Positions 9,693 through 18,537 of a DNA stretch of 64,000 bases are shown in pieces. Source of the stretch: Gallionella sp. (lineage in GTDB: Bacteria; Pseudomonadota; Gammaproteobacteria; Burkholderiales; Gallionellaceae); NCBI GenBank assembly GCA_030645955.1, contig JAUSMR010000067.1, forward strand, positions 1 through 64,000, in the 5' to 3' direction. How positions within the stretch are numbered: the first letter of the stretch is position 1; each line of letters starts with the position of its first letter. The notes beneath the pieces were generated by a model. The model worked only from the letters and a program-made list of their open reading frames with translations, had not been told where the DNA came from and searched no databases. The position numbers and the translations under genes are program-made.

Positions 9693-11091
9693 TGAATTAA
9701 AGCAACTGATTGCGCGGCGAATTGGCATGCGCATCCCAGACGATGCGCATGACCGTTTCGCCGGCATGCTGCGCGAGCGTACCGCACACCTGGGTTATTC
9801 ATCACTGAAAGACTACCGAACTTTTCTGGTTGGCGGGCAGGCACTCGAGGAGTGGGAGGAACTCGCCCGCCTCTTTACCACCGGCGAGACATTTTTCTTC
9901 CGCGACCATGGACAGTTCGACCTGCTGCGCTTGCGCCTGCTTCCTGAACTGATCGCACAGCATCGCCATGACAAAACCCTGCGCCTGTGGAGCGCGGGCT
10001 GCGCCAGTGGTGAGGAGGTTTATTCTCTGGCCATGCTGGTGGACATGCTGCTACCGGAGCGCAGTGATTGGAACGTACTCATTCTCGGCACTGACATTGA
10101 TTCCAAAGCGATTGCCAGGGCGCAGCGCGGGCGGTATGGGCAGTGGTCGTTCCGCATGATTCCCGCAGAATTACAGCAGCGGTATTTTCACCTTGAGGGC
10201 AACGAGTGGATATTGGATGAACGTATCCGCCGCATGGCGACATTCCGCGTGACCAATCTAGTTCACGACCCATTTCCCGACCCGGGGTCGGAGCTGCGCG
10301 ACATGGACTTGATTCTGTGCCGCAACGTGTTCATCTACTTCGACCCAGCAGCCATATACACAGTCGCGGCGAAGTTTGCAGCGACGCTGCACGAAGGCGG
10401 CTATCTCCTGACCGGGCACACCGAACTCATCGGCCACCCGGTGCGGGAGCTGGAATCCAGGCTGTTTGCCGAAGGAGTTGTGTTTCAGCGGCGGGTTCAA
10501 GTGCCTGCCCCCACACCCTCTGGATGCGAGAACCTCTTCGAGGCCCTAACCCTCCCCCGCGCGCGGGGGAGGGAGCCACTTTCCTCCACCACAGCCTCCC
10601 CACACGCGGGGGAAGAAGTTATAGCTCACTCACCTGCACGCAGCGGGGGGGAGGGTTGGGGAGGGGGCAACGATGCGTTGCTGCTCAAAGAAGCCCGTGC
10701 ACATGCCGACCGGGGTGAATTCAATCTGGCGGAGCATCTGTGCCATAAGGCAATGGCCGCCGATCCGTTGGCGGCAGCACCTTATTTTCTGTTGGCGCAA
10801 TTAGCTCAGGTCAAGGGGGATTTTAATCAGGCAAAAGAATGCCTGAACAAGGCAATCTATCTCGCCCCCAGATTCGTGGCAGCGTACCTGGAGCTGGCGG
10901 CACTCTGTGAACGCGCCGATGACATGCCGCGCGCGCAAACTTTGCGGCGTGCTGCCCTGGGCATTGTCCGCACCATACCGAACGATGAAATAATCGAGCA
11001 GTATGAAACGACGGCGGGGGATTTGGCGCAATGGCTCGCTCAGTTGGAGCACGAACCAATCGAAGAGCATCCAAACAAATCGAAATCATGA
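9670..11091 (+). CDS. cheR: CheR-type methyltransferase with C-terminal TPR (WspC-like)
   Basis: About 473 residues. The all-alpha N-terminal domain and SAM-binding methyltransferase domain cover residues 1-275 (LWSAGCASGEEVYSLAMLVD as the SAM motif; DLILCRNVFIYF, conserved in CheR). A repeat-derived linker spans about 290-335. C-terminal TPR units (ALLLKEARAHADRGEFNLAE, YFLLAQLAQVKGDFNQAKEC) cover 335-440. CheR-TPR fusions occur in Wsp and other non-flagellar chemosensory systems, where the TPR part modulates binding. It methylates the MCP glutamates that CheB demethylates. The start at ATG 9670 begins the CheR domain directly (MVNKALLDELKQLIARRIGM); an upstream in-frame start at 9643 would add nine residues. 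Confidence 0.93.
   Translation: MVNKALLDELKQLIARRIGMRIPDDAHDRFAGMLRERTAHLGYSSLKDYRTFLVGGQALEEWEELARLFTTGETFFFRDHGQFDLLRLRLLPELIAQHRHDKTLRLWSAGCASGEEVYSLAMLVDMLLPERSDWNVLILGTDIDSKAIARAQRGRYGQWSFRMIPAELQQRYFHLEGNEWILDERIRRMATFRVTNLVHDPFPDPGSELRDMDLILCRNVFIYFDPAAIYTVAAKFAATLHEGGYLLTGHTELIGHPVRELESRLFAEGVVFQRRVQVPAPTPSGCENLFEALTLPRARGREPLSSTTASPHAGEEVIAHSPARSGGEGWGGGNDALLLKEARAHADRGEFNLAEHLCHKAMAADPLAAAPYFLLAQLAQVKGDFNQAKECLNKAIYLAPRFVAAYLELAALCERADDMPRAQTLRRAALGIVRTIPNDEIIEQYETTAGDLAQWLAQLEHEPIEEHPNKSKS
10545..10668. repeat. Interspersed repeat inside the cheR linker (C/G-run family)
   Basis: The unit starts CCTAACCCTCCCCCGCGCGC and closes with GGGGGGAGGGTTGGGGAGGG, so its ends are inverted complements. 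It is the same type of intergenic repeat seen in the cheA linker. It is read in frame as a Pro/Arg/Ser-rich low-complexity segment between the methyltransferase and TPR domains. Confidence 0.7.
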
Positions 11092-11220
11092 GTTCAAGTT
11101 TTGGCTTTGGTTTGTATTCTCCGCGCGCAATTGTGTAAATACGTTCGCGAAATTATTCTTTTAGGCTGGCAATAACAGTTCACTGGGAACTGCGCTTGGA
11201 GTAAGTCCGAAAAGCAAGAA

Positions 11221-11270
11221 ATCAAGGTGCTCAGCGGCCTGTAAATATTTCTGGTGTATGTCACGTTGCC
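11221..11270 (+). pseudogene. Degenerate copy of the deacetylase gene 3' end
   Basis: This stretch matches the last codons and downstream sequence of the deacetylase gene (1939-1988) at about 42 of 50 positions. It still encodes IKVLSGL followed by a stop, with differences in third codon positions and TAA in place of TGA. No deacetylase coding sequence remains upstream of it. With the intact gene it brackets the chemosensory operon as a direct repeat, suggesting insertion or recombination between deacetylase homologues. Confidence 0.6.
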
Positions 11271-11308
11271 GTGCCGGTTAGCTTTAGCTGCGAAGTTACT
11301 TCAGTTGG

Positions 11309-11440
11309 GTAGGGCGGGTCACACCCGCCGATAAAATCGAAGTTGTATTTGGTGAGTGATGTTGGAATGGCGGGTTGGCTCTGCACAGCCATTCGGCTAA
11401 GTCACCAAAAACGGTGACATAAGCCGCTGGTTAACCCGCC
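11309..11440. repeat. MITE-like interspersed repeat, copy A
   Basis: Begins GTAGGGCGGGTCACACC and ends with GGTTAACCCGCC, an inverted-end structure. Its right half (GGAATGGCGGGTTGGCTCTG and onward to AAGCCGCTGGTTAACCCGCC) is close to identical with the reverse complement of the element at 60,982-61,160. The middle is shorter here. It lies between cheR and the 3' end of glnD, ending 10 bp from the glnD stop. Confidence 0.75.
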
Positions 11441-11449
11441 GTGCGCTGG

Positions 11450-14008
11450 CTAGATTTTTTCCAGCAGCTCGTTGAGAAAGGAACTGGTTTCCTCCGGATT
11501 GGCGAGTATCTCCCCGCTGATCCAGAACACGTCTTCGGCGCGGCTACCCAGTGTATTGATCTTGGCGCGATGCAGGCGGATCCTGTGGGTGTCCATGATC
11601 AGCGCGATGCGCGCCAGCAGGCCGGGACGGTCTCCGGCAACCAGTGACAGCACATACATTCCCTTGTTGTCCGGCTTGATCTCGGCCTCGGTGGCGATGG
11701 GGAAGTGTTTGAGCTGGCGGCTGACGCGCCCCGATGCTGCAAGCGCAATCGGTTTGGCCTGCTCAATTTGCCGGGCAAGCTCGAATTCAATATAAGTCAT
11801 GATGTCGCGATATGCGGTGTCGCTGCGCGTGGCTTCCATGATCTGAAAACTGTCCAGCGCGTAGCCGTGCCGCGTGGTGTGGATCTTTGCCTCGGCGATG
11901 GTGTAATTCATGCGGGCGATAAAATTACAAATGCGCGCAAACAATCCGCGCTGATCCGGGCAATACACCATCACCTGCAAACCTTCTCCGGCGTGGCTCA
12001 AGCGCGTCTTCACGATGGGCGTTGCGTTATTCACCTTGTATGCGAGCAAGCGGGTATGCCAGGCAATTTCCTGCGCCTGGTGATCCAGAAAATAGCTGTC
12101 GTCGAGCTGCGCCCATAACAATTGATAGGAGTCTGCCGCCATCGCATTAAGGTTAAGCTCGGTGACGGCGTGATTGCGGATGTCATCAAGGCGATTCGTG
12201 GCCTTGCCAGCGCTCAGGTAGCGGCGAGTCAGGTGAAACAGATCCTCCATCAGCTTGGCTTTCCAGGCATTCCAGATTTTCGGGCTGGTGCCGCGCACAT
12301 CCGCCACGGTCAGCAGATACAGCGCGACCAGATAGCGGTCATTTTTGATTTTGCCGGCGAAATTAGCGATGACTTCGGGGTTGGACAAATCCTGTTTCTG
12401 CGCAGTTGAGGACAGCGTCAGATGTTGTTCCACCAGCCACACGATCAGGTCACTGTCGTCACGGCTGAGTAGATGTTGTACGCAAAATGCGCGAGCATCT
12501 TTCTTGCCCAGTTGCGAGTGATCGCCGCCGCGCCCTTTTGCGATATCGTGAAACAACCCGGCGATATACAGCACTTCCGGGCGGGCGAATTCGTTCAGCA
12601 ACTTGCTGCACAGCGGGTTTTCGTGCGCAAATTCCGGCTCGGCGAAACGGCGCAGGTTACGCACCACCATCAGGATGTGCTCATCCACCGTGTAGACATG
12701 GAACAGGTCATGCTGCATCTGCCCGACGATGCGCCCGAAGGCGGGGATATAACGGCCAAGGATTCCGTACTGGTTCATGCGCCGTAGCGCGTGGAGGACT
12801 CCATGCGGCTGACGCAGGATTTCCATGAAGCGTGCGCGGTTGTGCGGGTTGCGGCGAAATGCCGCATTGATCAGGTGTTGTGCGCGCCACAGCGCGCGTA
12901 GCGTCGTTGCGCTGAGATCGGTCAGTTCGCCATGTTGCTCCATTAACAGGAATAGTTCGAAGATCGCTTCGGGTGTGTGTTCGAATAATTGTTCATCGCG
13001 GATTTCCAGCAGCGTGCCGATGATTATGAATCTTTCATTTAGCGCGAAACGGGCGGGTGTCTCGCGGAACAGGTAGCTGTTCAGGCTTTGCAACAGGATG
13101 GTGTTGAATTGGCGCACCGCCAATCTGGTGCGGTAGTAGCGTTGCATCAAATGCTCGCTGGCGCGCCGGTTGGCCGAGGCAGTGATGCCCATTTGTTCCG
13201 CAAGCGGTGTTTGAAAATCGAACAGCAAACGGTCTTCGTGCCGCTTGGCGAGGTAATGCAAACGGATGCGCAATGTTGCCAACAGCGCGCTGTGGCGCGC
13301 AACCTGGCGCGCCTCGGCAGTCGTGAGCAGCCCGATTTGTGCGAGTTCACTCCAGTGCGTTCCGAGGCCAGCCGCACGCGCGATCCAGGTGACGGTCTGC
13401 AAATCGCGCAGGCCGCCGGGGCTTTCCTTGAGATTCGGTTCAAGGTTGTAATCGGCTTCCGCGTAGCGCGCGTGGCGTCGCTGCTGCTCTTGCAGCTTGG
13501 CAAGATAAAAGGCGCGCAGGTCGAGGTGCTGTTGCACGCTACCGCACAATTCATTGAACAATTCTTTGTTGCCGCAGAGCAGGCGCGCTTCAAGGAGGTT
13601 TGTTTGCACGGTGACGTCGGCGGACTCCTTCATGCATTGCTCAACGGTGCGGGTGCTGTGGCCGACTTCAAGCCCGATATCCCATAACACCCCAATCAGC
13701 TTATGCAATTGTTGTTGCAATGCATCATCCGGTTCAGCATCCAGCAGGATCAGCAGATCGATATCAGATTTTGGATATAGTTTTTTGCGTCCATAGCCGC
13801 CTACCGCCGCCAATGCGATGCGGTCAGGCATGGCAAGCTGTTGCCAGACGCGGCGCAGATATTTGTCGATCAGCCGGCTGTGCGCACCGAGCAATCGTGC
13901 CGCATTGCGATGTTGCAGAAAGTCCTGTTCAAGGACAAAACGATCATTGCGCAATGACACGCGCAACGCGGCGATTGAACTATGGATTTGGCGGGGGAGG
14001 GCAGCCAT
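11450..14008 (-). CDS. glnD: Bifunctional [protein-PII] uridylyltransferase / uridylyl-removing enzyme
   Basis: 852 residues, normal for GlnD. The nucleotidyltransferase domain has GGYGRKKLYPKSDIDLLILL (Gly-Tyr-Gly at 70-73 and metal-binding Asp82/Asp84). The HD domain of the uridylyl-removing activity carries LFHDIAKGRGGDHSQLG. Two C-terminal ACT domains (VMVYCPDQRGLFARICNFI; VLSLVAGDRPGLLARIALIM) sense glutamine. GlnD modifies PII proteins (GlnB/GlnK) in the cytoplasm when glutamine is low and reverses this when it is high, so it sits at the top of nitrogen control. The start codon lies inside the 3' end of map (29 bp overlap), indicating translational coupling. Long frames on the opposite strand are shadows. 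Confidence 0.98.
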   Translation of the reverse strand: MAALPRQIHSSIAALRVSLRNDRFVLEQDFLQHRNAARLLGAHSRLIDKYLRRVWQQLAMPDRIALAAVGGYGRKKLYPKSDIDLLILLDAEPDDALQQQLHKLIGVLWDIGLEVGHSTRTVEQCMKESADVTVQTNLLEARLLCGNKELFNELCGSVQQHLDLRAFYLAKLQEQQRRHARYAEADYNLEPNLKESPGGLRDLQTVTWIARAAGLGTHWSELAQIGLLTTAEARQVARHSALLATLRIRLHYLAKRHEDRLLFDFQTPLAEQMGITASANRRASEHLMQRYYRTRLAVRQFNTILLQSLNSYLFRETPARFALNERFIIIGTLLEIRDEQLFEHTPEAIFELFLLMEQHGELTDLSATTLRALWRAQHLINAAFRRNPHNRARFMEILRQPHGVLHALRRMNQYGILGRYIPAFGRIVGQMQHDLFHVYTVDEHILMVVRNLRRFAEPEFAHENPLCSKLLNEFARPEVLYIAGLFHDIAKGRGGDHSQLGKKDARAFCVQHLLSRDDSDLIVWLVEQHLTLSSTAQKQDLSNPEVIANFAGKIKNDRYLVALYLLTVADVRGTSPKIWNAWKAKLMEDLFHLTRRYLSAGKATNRLDDIRNHAVTELNLNAMAADSYQLLWAQLDDSYFLDHQAQEIAWHTRLLAYKVNNATPIVKTRLSHAGEGLQVMVYCPDQRGLFARICNFIARMNYTIAEAKIHTTRHGYALDSFQIMEATRSDTAYRDIMTYIEFELARQIEQAKPIALAASGRVSRQLKHFPIATEAEIKPDNKGMYVLSLVAGDRPGLLARIALIMDTHRIRLHRAKINTLGSRAEDVFWISGEILANPEETSSFLNELLEKI

Positions 14009-14774
14009 CGGAAACAGTCAACACTTCATAGCCGGTATCGGTGACGAGTATGGTGTGCTCATATTGCGCCGACAGGCTGTGGTCTTTGGTGACCACGGTC
14101 CAGCCATCGCCGAGTTGTTTGACGGCCGCCTTGCCTGCATTGATCATCGGCTCGATCGTGAAGGTCATGCCGGCTTCGAGTTTCAAACCGGTTTTTTGGC
14201 GGCCATAATGCAACACCTGCGGTTCTTCATGAAATCGCCTGCCGATGCCATGCCCGCAGAATTCGCGCACCACACTGAAGCCCAGCGGCTCGACGAAGCT
14301 CTGGATCGCATGACCGATGTCGCCAAGATGCGCTCCCGGCTTGACTGCGCGTATGCCGCGCCACAGCGACTGATAGGTGATTTCGCATAGGCGTCTGGCC
14401 TGAATCGACGGTTCGCCGACGTAAAACATCCGGCTGCTGTCGCCATGGTAGCCGTCCTTGATGACGGTGACGTCCAGGTTGACGATGTCGCCGTTCTTCA
14501 GCGCTTTGTCGCCCGGCACGCCATGGCATACCTGGTGATTGATCGAGGTACATATCGATTTAGGGTAGGGTGTGTGGCCACCGGGCGCGTAATCGAGCGG
14601 GGCGGGAATGCCGTGTTGCACATTGACGATGAAGTCGTGGCACAGCCTGTCCAATTCATCTGTTGTCACGCCTGCTTTGACGAACGGGGTGATGTAATCG
14701 AGCACCTCGCCGGTCAGGCGGCCGGCAACGCGCATTTTCTCGATTTCCTGCGGGGTTTTGATGGATACGGGCAT
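13980..14774 (-). CDS. map: Type I methionine aminopeptidase
   Basis: 264 residues, the E. coli MetAP length. Metal ligands are visible in NGDIVNLDVTVIKDGYHGD (first and second Asp), FCGHGIGRRFHEEP (His), GMTFTIEPM (Glu) and QYEHTILVTD (second Glu region). The upstream HQVCHGVPG is also conserved. It removes the initiator methionine from nascent proteins in the cytoplasm. In many betaproteobacteria map is followed by glnD, as here, the two overlapping by 29 bp. The C-terminus ends in a short proline run (CPPPPNP) that looks like a drifted tail. The 250 bp upstream, towards the porin gene, holds nothing recognisable. Confidence 0.98.
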   Translation of the reverse strand: MPVSIKTPQEIEKMRVAGRLTGEVLDYITPFVKAGVTTDELDRLCHDFIVNVQHGIPAPLDYAPGGHTPYPKSICTSINHQVCHGVPGDKALKNGDIVNLDVTVIKDGYHGDSSRMFYVGEPSIQARRLCEITYQSLWRGIRAVKPGAHLGDIGHAIQSFVEPLGFSVVREFCGHGIGRRFHEEPQVLHYGRQKTGLKLEAGMTFTIEPMINAGKAAVKQLGDGWTVVTKDHSLSAQYEHTILVTDTGYEVLTVSDGCPPPPNP

Positions 14775-15025
14775 GGTCCTTGGGACGCTTTAAAGATTGC
14801 CGAGAATAACACGCGATTCCGGCTGGCGACAATCGTGATCAGGAGTTAATCAAGAATCGCGTTTATATAATTTCATCAGCTTGCCATCCGCCCAAGCTGA
14901 TACTGTTTAATCAGGGGGTATCGTTCTTGAATTGCCGGGCCTCGATCGAATGCACAGGCCTTTCAATGAAACAGGGCCGTCAGACGTTCTGCCCGACGAC
15001 CCGTCAAGAAGATACGGCGGTCTCT

Positions 15026-17185
15026 TTAGAAATCCCAGCGCAGCCCTGCCGAGTAGAAGTAGCGTTTCATTTTGGTGATTTGCTGCGCACCTGTGGATTT
15101 AGTGAATTCATAGCCAAGGTCCGCATCGAAATAGAACTGCTCCTTGATGCGATAAGCGCCGCGCACCATCGGCGAATTGCGCCTTATATAACTGCCAAAT
15201 TGGTCTTTCTGGCGATACATTTGCAGCGAGGTATCCATCGCCCAGCCGCTTTTGAACAGAGTATGGTTGTAAAGATAGAGGGAACGGCCGCTTACCGCAC
15301 TGCTGGTGTTCATGGTAATACTGCCCGACCAGATGTCTCCCTCCATGTAGAGGCCGCTGCCGATGACCTGCCCGGTCACGCTCTTTTCCGCACCGCGGCC
15401 CGGCGTGGCCGCAAGGATACCTTCGAGCGCGGTCGTTCCGCTGGCTTGCAGCCCGGTTGTGTTCGTCAACCGGAAATCGCCGCCCGCCTGCCATTTTTTG
15501 GATAGAGGGACAGTGATGCCGACTTGTCCCATATTGGATGTGGCAGTGCGCGCCAGCGCCAACTCGCGCAAACTGCTGGCAGACATGGTCTGCAGCAACG
15601 CATCGACAGACGACGTGCTTGCGCCAGCCAGGGCGTTGCGTATGCTCAACGAAGGTGTTTTGCGGTGATCCACCATGAAGTTCACGGTTCCAACGGTTGT
15701 TCCGACTGTTCCCATCACTTGCGCCGCGTTAACCGCCTTGAAATAGGTGTCGTAATCCAGCAGGGCGAACGCAGTCTTATTGCCCTCAAAGTAGCGATAT
15801 TCCGTTCCCAATGCACGGCGATCCGTGGCGGAATCGACACGCTGGCTGATCGCGTAAACCGATAGCGGGCCTTTATCCACGCTGGCGCCGGCGAATACAG
15901 GCTGGCTGCCTTGCGAGAAATCCCTCAATGAACCTGCCACTCCCTTGAAGTGCATGTCCTGCGCGAAGCCGTAGGAGCCCGAGAGGCCGGTGAAGCGGCC
16001 AAGCACGCCGCCTCCCGTGGAGGGTTGCCGACCCAGCCGCAACATGTAATCTTGCGTGCGGTTCTTTATTTCTCCATAGGCAGCATTCATCCGATTCTGA
16101 CTGGATTGATTAGCCAGAAAGTTATTGGTGTGCACATCGCGGAACACCAATCGCGCGTCGTATTCCTCGCTCACATAACGCTCGGACGCATCCACGCTGG
16201 TGATGAGCATGGATTGGTCGTTGAACGAATCCGAAGCGGTCGTCGTCGCGTTGTTGAACGTGTAAAACGAGTCTATCCTGCTGGTGCCGTAGTAATAGCG
16301 CGAAGAAATGCTGCCAAAAGTCATCCAGCGGTCAACCTGTTTTTTCTTTTCTGCAGCCCCGGCGACCGCTACCCCCGGTGCCTGTCCGGCCAGTCCGGCC
16401 AGGCGCTGCGCCACACGTGCCGCACCCTCACCTTCCGGGTATAGCCGCAGATACAATTCGTACTCGATCCTTGCCTTGTCGATTTGCCCGGCACGCTCGC
16501 GTGCCACGCCGACCCATTCCTGACCGTCCTGTGTGTAATCGTTGGGTGGCAGCAGCAGCAGCTTGTTGAACGCATCCACCGCCGCCTCATTGTTTTTGGC
16601 TGCCAGCGCATCCCGCCCCTGCACCATCAATGCACGCGCCTGCCTGTTGTTCTCTGCCAGATTTGCTTCTTCCGCTGACAACGCCGCAGCGGGGGGAGCC
16701 GCGACTTCCGGCTTGATCGCCGGCAGGAAAGGCAAGGGTCCGGTGCCCACCGGCCGCTTTTCCGGGCGTATGGTGATCAACAGGCTGCGATTGTCCTTGC
16801 CCGGCGCAACGCTGTATTCCGCCTCGCGTGCGAACTCGATCACCAACTTCGGCTTGGTCTGCTGATCGCGCGAAGTCACCGTGAAGCTGGGGATGAGGCC
16901 GGAAGGAGGCGATTTGCGCACTTCATTGTCCACCCAGGTTTCGGTGCTTGCCGCGCCCTGGACGCGGTCGTAATAAATCTCCAGCGTCTTGCCGTGGCTC
17001 TCGGGGAAGTGGCGCAGGTATTGGATCGGCCCGGTCAGACGGATCGTGGCGACAATCCCCTGGTTCTGGTACTCGAGACTCACGTCATCCAGCGGCTGTG
17101 CGATGGCAACGCCCCAACATGTGCCCGCAACAATGGGTAGCGCCAATAGAAACCGCCTCACTCGTGACGTCTGATAGATAGACAT
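15026..17185 (-). CDS. Outer-membrane beta-barrel protein with N-terminal TPR region (porin of a porin-cytochrome complex)
   Basis: 719 residues. An N-terminal signal peptide ends near VAIAQP. Residues about 30-150 form a beta-rich domain resembling AMIN modules (TIRLTGPIQYLRHFPESHGK). Residues about 170-265 are helical with TPR character (ALMVQGRDALAAKNNEAAVD; KARIEYELYLRLYPEGEGAA). From about 285 onward the sequence alternates in amphipathic strands with many Tyr/Phe/Thr residues and ends YSAGLRWDF, the terminal-Phe signature of outer-membrane barrels. Last gene of a four-gene - strand operon with two multiheme cytochromes, so it probably sheaths a cytochrome through the outer membrane, like MtrB or PioB. 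The N-terminal periplasmic region could dock the periplasmic cytochrome. Function inferred from context and architecture. Confidence 0.8.
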   Translation of the reverse strand: MSIYQTSRVRRFLLALPIVAGTCWGVAIAQPLDDVSLEYQNQGIVATIRLTGPIQYLRHFPESHGKTLEIYYDRVQGAASTETWVDNEVRKSPPSGLIPSFTVTSRDQQTKPKLVIEFAREAEYSVAPGKDNRSLLITIRPEKRPVGTGPLPFLPAIKPEVAAPPAAALSAEEANLAENNRQARALMVQGRDALAAKNNEAAVDAFNKLLLLPPNDYTQDGQEWVGVARERAGQIDKARIEYELYLRLYPEGEGAARVAQRLAGLAGQAPGVAVAGAAEKKKQVDRWMTFGSISSRYYYGTSRIDSFYTFNNATTTASDSFNDQSMLITSVDASERYVSEEYDARLVFRDVHTNNFLANQSSQNRMNAAYGEIKNRTQDYMLRLGRQPSTGGGVLGRFTGLSGSYGFAQDMHFKGVAGSLRDFSQGSQPVFAGASVDKGPLSVYAISQRVDSATDRRALGTEYRYFEGNKTAFALLDYDTYFKAVNAAQVMGTVGTTVGTVNFMVDHRKTPSLSIRNALAGASTSSVDALLQTMSASSLRELALARTATSNMGQVGITVPLSKKWQAGGDFRLTNTTGLQASGTTALEGILAATPGRGAEKSVTGQVIGSGLYMEGDIWSGSITMNTSSAVSGRSLYLYNHTLFKSGWAMDTSLQMYRQKDQFGSYIRRNSPMVRGAYRIKEQFYFDADLGYEFTKSTGAQQITKMKRYFYSAGLRWDF

Positions 17186-17274
17186 TTTCTGTTCCTTGAT
17201 AATATCGTTTTACTTGGGTGCGAACTTGAAAAGGCCACGCAAGCAGCAACTTGCGTGGCTTAGGTTGCAGTCGG

Positions 17275-18456
17275 TCAATCCCAGTTTATGTACAAGGTGC
17301 CTCTGTTCCCCAGCGGTTTGTGGCACCCCGACTTGGAACAATCATCCCCTGCCTTCATGCCTTCATGCCCGATTGATTTTTTATCCATTCCACCCAGGTA
17401 GCTTGTTCCACTCAGGTGGCAGGTCGTGCAAGGCAAAGCAACATAGGAATGCAAGGTAAGCCCTTTCACCACAGTGGTGCCGACATGGCAGGAAGTGCAC
17501 GTCACGCCGGCGTTATAGGGGATGTGGTTTGCCGGCTTGGCGCCAAGCGCACCGGCCCAGGTCACTGTAGAGAAGTGGCAGTTGTTGCAATCGTCTACCG
17601 TAGCGATATGGCCTACACTCTTGCCCACCGCCTTGATGCCGTCGTGGCAAGTCACACACGAGCCAGGCGCGGTGTGCGTATACGTTGCCGGGAGCCAGTT
17701 TAGGGTGCTTCGATGACAGTCGCTGCATGGGTTCATCCCCTTGATGGCTGCCGGGCTATGGCTTGCTGGCTTGCCGATCGCAGTGGCGCCATTGTGGCAG
17801 CTCGAACAAACCCCGGGTGTGTTGTGTTTGTATCTGGCGGGGAGCCAGCCGATAAAGGCATGGCATTCGTCACACTGATACGTAGCCTTGGCGACCGTGT
17901 TATGGCCTCCCGGCTTGCCGATTGCAGTGCTGCCGTTGTGGCAAGTCGTACAGGTGCCCGGAGTGACGCCGGTGTGGTTCCATGATGCAGGACTCCATGC
18001 AATAGTTCTGTGGCATTGATCGCAAGAGGCCGTGGCCTTATTGCCAGTGTTGTGGCTGGCCGGCTTGCCAGTTGCCTGCATCCTGTTGTGGCAAGTCCTG
18101 CACTGTCCCGGCGTGGCCGCACCGTGGTTATAGCGCGCACCCAGGAAAGTCGCTGTATTGAAGTGACAGTTTTCGCATGGAGCATCGGTCACGATGTGGC
18201 TGGTGGATTTCGGCGTCGCCACGACGCGTTGACCGAGCGCATGGCAGCCATCGCAGTTCCTCGGCGTGCCCTTGAGTACGCCGCCTACGTGGCAGGTCTC
18301 GCATGCAGTCGTGGCATGAATGCCGGAAAGCGGGAAGCCGGTGGCCATATGGTTGAAATCGCGCCCGCCCAATTGTTCGGCGGCCACAGCCTGTAATGCG
18401 GCAATGGCTAATGTCATGGCAAGCAAATTTCGACATACTTGTTTTAGTCGTTTCAT
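17275..18456 (-). CDS. Secreted 14-heme c-type cytochrome
   Basis: 393 residues beginning MKRLKQVCRNLLAMTLAIAA, a clear signal peptide cut near AVAA-EQ. I count 13 CXXCH motifs plus one C-terminal CSKSGCH (CX4CH), about one heme per 28 residues. Repeating units contain TxxTHTAPGSCVTCHDGIKA-type sequence with spare histidines (YNHG, WNHTG, YKHN, YTHT) that likely serve as distal axial ligands. The start at 18,456 is chosen because a perfect GGAGGAGG Shine-Dalgarno precedes it; longer in-frame starts add a non-signal extension. Lies between the 27-heme cytochrome and the barrel protein. Either this or the 27-heme protein should be the extracellular partner; which one is not decidable by eye. 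Confidence 0.93.
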   Translation of the reverse strand: MKRLKQVCRNLLAMTLAIAALQAVAAEQLGGRDFNHMATGFPLSGIHATTACETCHVGGVLKGTPRNCDGCHALGQRVVATPKSTSHIVTDAPCENCHFNTATFLGARYNHGAATPGQCRTCHNRMQATGKPASHNTGNKATASCDQCHRTIAWSPASWNHTGVTPGTCTTCHNGSTAIGKPGGHNTVAKATYQCDECHAFIGWLPARYKHNTPGVCSSCHNGATAIGKPASHSPAAIKGMNPCSDCHRSTLNWLPATYTHTAPGSCVTCHDGIKAVGKSVGHIATVDDCNNCHFSTVTWAGALGAKPANHIPYNAGVTCTSCHVGTTVVKGLTLHSYVALPCTTCHLSGTSYLGGMDKKSIGHEGMKAGDDCSKSGCHKPLGNRGTLYINWD

Positions 18457-18537
18457 GATCCACCTCCTCCACAATAATACATTCTGAATAACTGCTATTT
18501 TTCTAAGGAACTGTGACACGTTGAATTTTCAATAGTT

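Noticed and set aside
14775..15025. tRNA or small RNA between map and the barrel gene
   Set aside because: No cloverleaf or convincing hairpin found by eye.
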